A stretch of 11,340 nucleotides of DNA, from NCBI GenBank assembly GCA_029256645.1, contig JAQSXM010000069.1, positions 1-11,340 of the forward strand. Reading direction: 5' to 3'. Positions 6,327-11,340 of the stretch are shown in pieces (the first letter of the stretch is position 1; each line of letters starts with the position of its first letter). A program made the position numbers and the translations under genes. The stretch is from Sporomusa sp. GTDB taxonomy: Bacteria; Bacillota_C; Negativicutes; Sporomusales; Sporomusaceae. Below the pieces are notes generated by a model. That model did not search any database. It was not told where the DNA came from and saw nothing but the letters and a program-made list of their open reading frames with translations.

Positions 6327-7471
6327 CTTACATCCCCCTCCCCAATCACCTCGATTACAGTCAGAAGTTCAGCCGGTGTAATCGCTTCGCTATTATATTT
6401 GGCATGTTTTGTGACCGGCACCCTGCCGGCAACTGCCCGTTGCACCTCCAGGACATATTGGCCGCAATTCATCTCGGCGACGATTATGTTTTTTACTGTG
6501 CCTGCGATTTCGTCAACCTGCTGTTCCGGAAACGGCCACATTGTGATGGGGCGAAAGAGTCCGGCTTTAATCCCGTTCGCGCGGGCGGCATCAATGGCTG
6601 CATACGCGGTGCGGGCGGTGCCGCCGTATGCGATAACAACGGTCTCAGCATCTTCCATACAGTAGTTCTCATACAGAACAATATCAGCAAGATTGTTGTA
6701 AATCTTGGCATGCAGACGGTCAAGGCATTTTTGGGTAGCAGCAGGAGAGCCGTCAGGAAAACCACATTCATCATGTACAAGACCTGTTACGTGCCAGCGA
6801 TAACCGCTGCCAAACGACGCCATTGCCGGTACAAGATCACTGTCCGGTTGGTAGGCTTGGTATTCTGCCGGGGAAACCTGCGGCCGCCTGCGCTGGGGTT
6901 TGACAATTTCATCATAGGAATCAGGTAGTTCAATCTTTTCGCGCATGTGACCGATGATTTCATCAAGGAGGAGAATAACCGGAATACGGTATTTCTCGGA
7001 AATTTCATAGGCCTTGATAGTCAGGGTGAAACATTCGGAAACACTGGCCGGAGTAAGCGCGATGATTGGATGGTCGCCGTGAGTTCCCCAACGCGCCTGC
7101 ATCACATCACCCTGGGCCGGCGCAGTAGGCTGACCGGTGGAAGGGCCTACCCGCTGGACGTTGACGATTACCAACGGAATCTCCGCCATACAGGCATAGC
7201 CAATTAATTCCTGTTTCAAAGAAAAACCCGGACCGCTGGTTGCGGTCATTACTTTCTTGCCGGTCAGAGCTGCGCCAATGATAACACCGATGCCGGCTAT
7301 TTCATCTTCCATTTGGATGAACTTTCCGCCAACAGCCGGTAACATTTTCGCCAGGGCTTCGGCCACTTCAGTAGAAGGTGTAATCGGATATCCGCCAAAA
7401 AAACCTACACCGGCAGCAATTGCCCCTTCGGCAATTGCCTGATTCCCCTGCATAAGATAAAGTTTGGACAC
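6323..7471 (-). CDS. korA: 2-oxoacid:ferredoxin oxidoreductase, alpha subunit
   Basis: This 382-residue alpha subunit provides the pyrimidine-binding half of the TPP site. The YPITPSTE motif (28-35) is the family hallmark. EDEIAGIGVIIGAALTGKK and TSGPGFSLKQE follow in the expected order, and QRVGPSTGQPT (about 106-116) is the usual substrate/CoA-facing segment. The C-terminal part (about 255-375), with AYGGTARTAYAAI and FRPITMWPFP, is the transketolase C-like domain. Length fits KorA/VorB-type alpha subunits that have a separate gamma. The start is GTG at 7471, with GGAG ten bases upstream lying in the last codons of korD, so it is coupled to korD (seven-base gap). Substrate: 2-oxoglutarate most likely, by operon type; specificity is inferred. 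Confidence 0.92.
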   Translation of the reverse strand: MSKLYLMQGNQAIAEGAIAAGVGFFGGYPITPSTEVAEALAKMLPAVGGKFIQMEDEIAGIGVIIGAALTGKKVMTATSGPGFSLKQELIGYACMAEIPLVIVNVQRVGPSTGQPTAPAQGDVMQARWGTHGDHPIIALTPASVSECFTLTIKAYEISEKYRIPVILLLDEIIGHMREKIELPDSYDEIVKPQRRRPQVSPAEYQAYQPDSDLVPAMASFGSGYRWHVTGLVHDECGFPDGSPAATQKCLDRLHAKIYNNLADIVLYENYCMEDAETVVIAYGGTARTAYAAIDAARANGIKAGLFRPITMWPFPEQQVDEIAGTVKNIIVAEMNCGQYVLEVQRAVAGRVPVTKHAKYNSEAITPAELLTVIEVIGEGDVR

Positions 7472-7478
7472 TATATTC

Positions 7479-7670
7479 TCACTCCTTATTATTTAGTATG
7501 AAAATAGCAAAGTCCGGGCAGCGCATTTCACACTGGCGGCAGCTGGTGCATTCTTTTTCAGCGATAATTTCTACTTTCCCAACTTCATTGACAGTTAATA
7601 CTTTTTGCGGGCAGAATTCTACACAGATACTGCAGCCTTTACAGCGACGGGGATATATTTTTACAGTCAC
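7479..7670 (-). CDS. korD: 2-oxoacid:ferredoxin oxidoreductase, ferredoxin-like delta subunit
   Basis: This 63-residue protein has two complete [4Fe-4S] motifs: C10, C13, C16, C20 in CKGCSICVEFCP and C41, C44, C47, C51 in CTSCRQCEMRCP. It is the electron-wire subunit that takes electrons from the beta-subunit cluster toward free ferredoxin. Length matches KorD/VorD-type subunits. The start is GTG at 7670, with a GAGGGGTGA ribosome site about seven bases upstream. It is the first gene of the kor operon; no clear -35/-10 pair was found in the 88 bases between it and the upstream terminator. A stand-alone ferredoxin would look similar, but its position directly before korA argues for the complex. 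Confidence 0.9.
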   Translation of the reverse strand: MTVKIYPRRCKGCSICVEFCPQKVLTVNEVGKVEIIAEKECTSCRQCEMRCPDFAIFILNNKE

Positions 7671-7758
7671 TTTCGTTCACCCCTCATTTCATATTTGGTA
7701 GGTCGGTGAATTAAATGTTGCTCTCACCAGATAAAATGTCAGACTTGAGTTTCTATAG

Positions 7759-7786
7759 AAAACCCCCGGCCATCGCCGGGGGTTTT
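7759..7786 (-). terminator. Strong intrinsic terminator after the thioesterase gene
   Basis: AAAACCCCCGGC (7759-7770) and GCCGGGGGTTTT (7775-7786) form a perfect 12-bp, mostly G-C stem with a 4-base CATC loop. A T tract follows the stem on either strand, so it could work in both directions. It lies 32 bases after the thioesterase stop and ends the MFS-dehydrogenase-demethylase-thioesterase unit, isolating the kor operon from it. Confidence 0.92.
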
Positions 7787-7818
7787 CAGAAGTAGCTAAC
7801 TGCGCCAACACTGCTGCC

Positions 7819-8238
7819 TTATGATAATGCCCGGGCTTCCTGCTGCAGGTTATTATCCTCCGCAGTTGAAGCTTCAACCTCAATCCCATGCGGCAATGGA
7901 CGTCCGTCCAGATCGACATGAACAAATGTCAGAAAACCATCAACAATCATCTCGGCGGTGCTTTTGTTAACAATCCGAACATAACTAACCAACCTTGTGC
8001 GGCCGGCATGGACAACCTTGCTTTCACACAGGATGATACTGCCCTTCCGTACAGGGGCCTTAAACCGCATGCCATGAATTTTGACACATACGACATTCTC
8101 AGGGGCGGTAACTGACGCAGCAGCAATGAACCCCGCCTCGACAAACCATTCTGCGCCTTTTCCTGCAAACAATGTGCCATGGTGGTTTAGGTCCGCCACT
8201 TTTATCAACCGGCATATTTGAATAGGTTTAATCTCCAC
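7819..8238 (-). CDS. Acyl-CoA thioesterase, single hotdog domain
   Basis: This 139-residue cytosolic hotdog-fold protein of the YciA/BACH type would hydrolyse an acyl-CoA to free acid and CoA. DLNHHGTLFAGKGAEWFVEAG (16-36; N18 and E34 in the positions used by the family for catalysis) is the signature, matching the common D-N-H-x-G-T-L-F-G-G pattern, although the second G of that pattern is A25-G26 here. IHGMRFKAPVRKGS (54-67) and the HAGRTRL segment (77-83) complete the domain. The start is GTG at 8238, with GAGGG nine bases upstream. It follows the LigM-like gene after 92 bases with no terminator seen between them, and a strong terminator follows it, so co-transcription with the right-hand cassette is likely. 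The acyl substrate is unknown. Confidence 0.85.
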   Translation of the reverse strand: MEIKPIQICRLIKVADLNHHGTLFAGKGAEWFVEAGFIAAASVTAPENVVCVKIHGMRFKAPVRKGSIILCESKVVHAGRTRLVSYVRIVNKSTAEMIVDGFLTFVHVDLDGRPLPHGIEVEASTAEDNNLQQEARALS

Positions 8239-8330
8239 GGTAAGTATCCCTCAACAATCTTTCGATTCTCTTTTACTATGTCATTTAAGTACCACTATTT
8301 GCTTGTGCTCTTGGGAACTGCAGGCTTTCT

Positions 8331-9647
8331 TTACTTTAATTTTTCGGGAAACGTTGTTAAATCAGCATAGCGGTTATCTGTTTTATACGGGGATTGAGCA
8401 ACAGTAGCTCTGATAATTTTCTGCCTTGAACCCGGGTCGCCCCAAACCACGGAGACTTCTGTTCCGAGTGTTGCATAGGCGATATCAATGGAACAATGAG
8501 AAATCAGCTCTCTGAAATAGAAGCTGTAGCACCTATTAGTAGCAATACCAATCACTTTATCTCCATCCATTACTTTATCGGCATGGTTGCAATACCACTG
8601 TTGTCTGGGCAATTCCATAAAGTCATAGGGCACCTCATCACGGAATAAAGACACATAGACCTCAGTCACATCTTCTATATTCCAAACAAGGGTTACAATT
8701 TTTCTTTTGGGATTGGCAGCTTCTTTTTCCAGGGCGGCACGGCCATAAAATTCATGGTTAAAGCTTACCCGGGCTCCCCACCCCAATTCCATAGGGCTTC
8801 TATACCATGCGTTTATATCATCGGCTTCAAAACTTCCTCTAACCTTTAAGAAGCGTTCAAGGCTGCCCAAACCGGCATTATCCTTAACATTATAAGCATT
8901 CCAGTAATCTCTTTCCGCTTCACCGGTAATTGCCGGCAGATAATCATGGACAACTGTGGGAAAGCATGCTTCCATATGATTGACCATCGCTGTTCTGGCG
9001 CCGATGCGGCGTATATTGAACTCTTTACCGGCTGCAAAGACCGCATCATAAACCGCCTTCCCTTTTTCCTTGGGGCCCTGGATTTCGAAACCGACTTCTC
9101 CGGCCATCCCTTGCCGCAATAAGTCCACATCAACACCATTAATCTGCGCTTGGCCCATATGCATGAATTTGATGTCCCGGAGGCTTTTCCCAGTCAAATT
9201 TTCCAGGAGATAAAGGGATTTTGGACCGGATACCTGGTATTTGAACCTGTCATCATTTTTTTTGACGGCTATATTGTATTTGTCTTTGTCTTTTTTGCCA
9301 TTAAACTCAAGCCAGCTCCAAGCCAGGCCCCCGGACTGAAATTCATAGTCATCTTCACCAAAACGTATCAAAATGCCCTCGCCAATAATCTTACCGTCAA
9401 TATTGCAGAAAATCACATGCTTTGCCTGACGGATGGCAAATTTCTCAAAACTGTTTACCGCATAATCAGAAAAAAACTTTAAAGCTTCCGGGCCGGTGAC
9501 CCGGACTTCGGTCATTTGACTCCAGTCACCAATGTAACAATCATCCTTCCAGGACAAATTTTCATCCTGCCAACCGGTATACTCCATTTTTTCCCAAGAG
9601 CGGGTAACGTCCAGGTTCTTTCTCATTTGGCTCACGTTGTAACTCAT
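8331..9647 (-). CDS. LigM-like tetrahydrofolate-dependent demethylase homologue (GcvT superfamily)
   Basis: This is a 438-residue cytosolic protein of the aminomethyltransferase (GcvT) superfamily, closest in my judgement to LigM/DesA-type O-demethylases, which transfer a methyl group from a methoxylated acid to tetrahydrofolate. Family-like segments: MEYTGWQDENLSWKDD (about 21-36), VTGPEALKFFSDYAVNSFEKF (51-71), KHVIFCNIDGKIIGEGILI (77-95), IKFMHMGQAQINGV (about 160-173) and LLRQGMAGEVGFEIQGP (177-193), then FNHEFYGRAALEK near 295. Length is slightly below LigM (about 470). The start is ATG at 9647, with GAGGAG eight bases upstream; GTG 9656 overlaps that site and ATG 9653 is too close. A D-2-hydroxyacid dehydrogenase ends 21 bases upstream and an MFS carrier lies beyond it, so the role is probably catabolic. 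The substrate, and even O- versus N- or S-demethylation, cannot be fixed from sequence alone. Confidence 0.8.
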   Translation of the reverse strand: MSYNVSQMRKNLDVTRSWEKMEYTGWQDENLSWKDDCYIGDWSQMTEVRVTGPEALKFFSDYAVNSFEKFAIRQAKHVIFCNIDGKIIGEGILIRFGEDDYEFQSGGLAWSWLEFNGKKDKDKYNIAVKKNDDRFKYQVSGPKSLYLLENLTGKSLRDIKFMHMGQAQINGVDVDLLRQGMAGEVGFEIQGPKEKGKAVYDAVFAAGKEFNIRRIGARTAMVNHMEACFPTVVHDYLPAITGEAERDYWNAYNVKDNAGLGSLERFLKVRGSFEADDINAWYRSPMELGWGARVSFNHEFYGRAALEKEAANPKRKIVTLVWNIEDVTEVYVSLFRDEVPYDFMELPRQQWYCNHADKVMDGDKVIGIATNRCYSFYFRELISHCSIDIAYATLGTEVSVVWGDPGSRQKIIRATVAQSPYKTDNRYADLTTFPEKLK

Positions 9648-9668
9648 AATCATCACTCCTCTTAATTA

Positions 9669-10691
9669 TTATTTTTGCGCCATTTTTGTTTTCCAAAGAT
9701 CCAATGCGGCCGGATTAACGACAAAATCCGGTTTTTCCCCATTCAATGCCTGCACGCAGTTTTTCGCTGCCTGCTGGGCAATTCGCCGCAGCGCCTCGAA
9801 AGTAAAGCCGGCCACATGGGGGGATACAATGACATTTTCCATAGCAAGCAAAGGATTGGCCGGATCGACCGGTTCGCTTTCCCATACGTCGATCCCGGCG
9901 CCGGCTATCTGTCCGCTCGCTAAAGCATTGATCAATGCCGCCTGATCCACAACTCTCGCTCTTGAGGTATTAATCAATATTGCGCTTTGTTTCATCAGCG
10001 TAAACTCAGGTTTGGCGACAATACCGGTTGTCTGGGCATTCAGGGGTACATGCAGACTAAGGATATCGGCGTTTTTAAAGAGTGTCTCTTTGTCAACAAG
10101 CCCTACCCCAAGGGCCGCTGCTGCTGCCTGGCTCAGGTACGGGTCATGGGCAATCAGGTTCACGTCCCATCCCTGCAGTCTTTTAGCAACTTGTTGGCCA
10201 ATAGCGCCCAATCCCAGCAAGCCGACGGTTTTACCCAACAAGTCGGAACCAGTAGCCGAGTCGTCCCGCCAACCGCCTGCTTTAATATACCGCTCATTGC
10301 GGGGGATCTTTTTATAGATGGCGAGCATGGATGCAACGGTAAATTCCGCGACAGTCTGATTATGCACCGGAGCGTTGGTGACTAAGATGCCTTTGTCCGT
10401 AGCTGCCTTAACATCAATATGATCAACACCCATGCCGTATTTGCAGATTACTTTCAGCCTGTTGGCGTTTTCCAGAACCCGATTTGTCAATTTTTCCCGG
10501 GACATGCCAATTATCGCGTCTGCTTGGTTACCCCAGTAGATCAGCTCATCCTCCGTATAACCTTCCTGGGAATTTGACACATGCGGACCGAGAATAATCT
10601 CACACCCCATATCCCGCAAATAGTCATAGGTATACTCCGAGCCATTAATCGGTTCGGCTATAAGTACTTTCCGCCCACCGTTTTTAGTCAT
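9669..10691 (-). CDS. D-2-hydroxyacid dehydrogenase (NAD-dependent, phosphoglycerate dehydrogenase-like)
   Basis: This 340-residue cytosolic enzyme interconverts a D-2-hydroxy acid and a 2-oxo acid with NAD(H). The nucleotide site GLLGLGAIG (157-165) is followed by D183 in IAHDPY, which favours NAD over NADP. The catalytic triad is visible: R244 (LINTSRA), E273 (DVWESEP) and H292 (SPHVAGF). There is no C-terminal ACT domain, so it is not a serine-feedback-controlled SerA of the long type. I chose ATG 10691 because AGGAGG lies seven bases before it; the longer frame begins with a TTG (10709) that lies upstream of that ribosome site. It sits 56 bases after the MFS gene and 21 before the LigM-like gene, consistent with one operon. 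Glyoxylate/hydroxypyruvate reductase activity is possible; specificity is unknown. Confidence 0.9.
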   Translation of the reverse strand: MTKNGGRKVLIAEPINGSEYTYDYLRDMGCEIILGPHVSNSQEGYTEDELIYWGNQADAIIGMSREKLTNRVLENANRLKVICKYGMGVDHIDVKAATDKGILVTNAPVHNQTVAEFTVASMLAIYKKIPRNERYIKAGGWRDDSATGSDLLGKTVGLLGLGAIGQQVAKRLQGWDVNLIAHDPYLSQAAAAALGVGLVDKETLFKNADILSLHVPLNAQTTGIVAKPEFTLMKQSAILINTSRARVVDQAALINALASGQIAGAGIDVWESEPVDPANPLLAMENVIVSPHVAGFTFEALRRIAQQAAKNCVQALNGEKPDFVVNPAALDLWKTKMAQK

Positions 10692-10747
10692 TTCAAGACC
10701 TCCTGTCAAAACATCTACTATTTACTATCTCACCCCCGGCTATTATC

Positions 10748-11340
10748 CTAAGATGTCCGCAAGGGTTCCTCGGTTTTAATCATCAGGAAACCGGCTATAC
10801 CTATTAACATTACCAAGGCGTTCATGATCAGCACCTGATTCCAGCCGTAGTCTCTGGCAATGAGCGGGGCAGCAGTGGGAACGATGGTGGCAGCAATAAA
10901 GCCCCAGGTATTCATCCAGCTGCTAACAATGGATGTAAGCTTTTGTCCAATCTCGGTCATAATAGCCCACATCAGCGTCTGAGCTACCCCCGCCATCCCC
11001 AGGGCCAGGCTGAGCCACAGGATATTGGCCACTACAGCTTCGGCATAGGTGCTGGCAACAAGGGCGATAGCCGAACAACTAAGCCCGGCGACACAAACCA
11101 TGTTACGAGCCCAAAAACGCGGCAATCCCTTCTTAATCAGGAAATCACTCAATGTCCCTGATGTGAAAACAGCAACTACAATAAAAATCCAGGGCACAGC
11201 AGTGTAATAACCCATATCCTTAAAAGAAAGACCTTTGGCTGCCTGTAAATAATACGGGAGCCAATAGTTAAAGAATTGGACATTCCATAATGTGCCGAAC
11301 CCGCCCAGAGCAACACCCCAGAAAGAACGCTGCCGCAGCA
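10748..11340 (-). CDS. MFS transporter, C-terminal half (cut by window edge), probable anion:cation symporter family
   Basis: The frame is open to the right window edge, so only the last 196 residues are seen. The segment FFNYWLPYYLQAAKGLSF followed by KDMGYYTAVPWIF resembles transmembrane helix 7 and the following loop and helix 8 of ACS-family (organic anion:cation) major facilitator transporters, and TLSDFLIKKGLPRFWARN is the typical central charged loop between helices 8 and 9. Four more hydrophobic spans follow, and the protein ends with a short polar tail after helix 12. The internal ATG at 11215 is not a start: coding clearly continues upstream. Such carriers import carboxylates such as sugar acids or aromatic acids. 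It is the first visible gene of the unit that includes the hydroxyacid dehydrogenase and the LigM-like enzyme, and it probably supplies their substrate. Confidence 0.85.
   Translation of the reverse strand, partial: LRQRSFWGVALGGFGTLWNVQFFNYWLPYYLQAAKGLSFKDMGYYTAVPWIFIVVAVFTSGTLSDFLIKKGLPRFWARNMVCVAGLSCSAIALVASTYAEAVVANILWLSLALGMAGVAQTLMWAIMTEIGQKLTSIVSSWMNTWGFIAATIVPTAAPLIARDYGWNQVLIMNALVMLIGIAGFLMIKTEEPLRTS

Noticed and set aside
7671..7758. Promoter for the kor operon
   Set aside because: A CTGACA box is present on the minus strand, but no acceptable -10 lies 16-18 bases downstream; other pairs are equally poor, so none is called.
10692..10709. Longer hydroxyacid dehydrogenase start at TTG 10709
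   Set aside because: This TTG is upstream of the AGGAGG that serves ATG 10691, so the six extra residues are not expected to be translated.

Overview
The window looks like an anaerobic, low-to-mid GC Firmicute, most plausibly of the Negativicutes/Sporomusaceae type. This is inferred from gene content: a PTS operon with a PRD regulator, a ferredoxin-linked 2-oxoacid oxidoreductase, and a folate-type demethylase homologue. It is also inferred from strong Shine-Dalgarno sites and frequent GTG starts. It was not tested by any search. Almost everything is encoded on the minus strand, so transcription mostly runs from right to left.

Left region (1-4342, minus): a sugar phosphotransferase operon. 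A strong promoter (TTGAAA, 17 bp, TATAAT) precedes a multidomain PRD/EIIB/EIIA transcriptional regulator. After it come separate fructose-family EIIA, EIIB and EIIC genes and the 5' part of a class II ketose-bisphosphate aldolase cut by the window edge. The layout implies that a sugar is imported and phosphorylated by EIIABC and later cleaved by the aldolase. The regulator would sense PTS phosphorylation and control its own operon. A near-perfect 18-bp palindrome just upstream of the -35 box is a candidate operator. The regulator has an unusual start region: an 11-base canonical Shine-Dalgarno is followed by ACG rather than ATG, and a 16-codon, almost leaderless upstream reading frame ends inside that Shine-Dalgarno.

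Middle (4343-4902): the only plus-strand gene, a 103-residue unrecognised protein with two probable membrane segments, its own promoter and a good ribosome site. It converges on a hairpin terminator that serves the operon to its right.

Centre-right (4973-7670, minus): a tight four-gene operon, korD-korA-korB-korC in transcription order, for a four-subunit 2-oxoacid:ferredoxin oxidoreductase, probably 2-oxoglutarate-specific. It converts a 2-oxo acid plus CoA to acyl-CoA, CO2 and reduced ferredoxin, or runs in reverse for biosynthesis. A perfect 12-bp hairpin at 7759-7786 separates it from the next unit.

Right (7819-11340, minus): an MFS organic-anion transporter (partial), a D-2-hydroxyacid dehydrogenase, a LigM-like (GcvT superfamily) tetrahydrofolate-dependent demethylase homologue and a hotdog acyl-CoA thioesterase, with no obvious internal terminator. 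The first three look like a catabolic cassette that imports a methylated organic acid, moves its methyl group to tetrahydrofolate and oxidises a hydroxy acid. The substrate cannot be read from the sequence. No RNA genes, CRISPR arrays or insertion sequences were seen.
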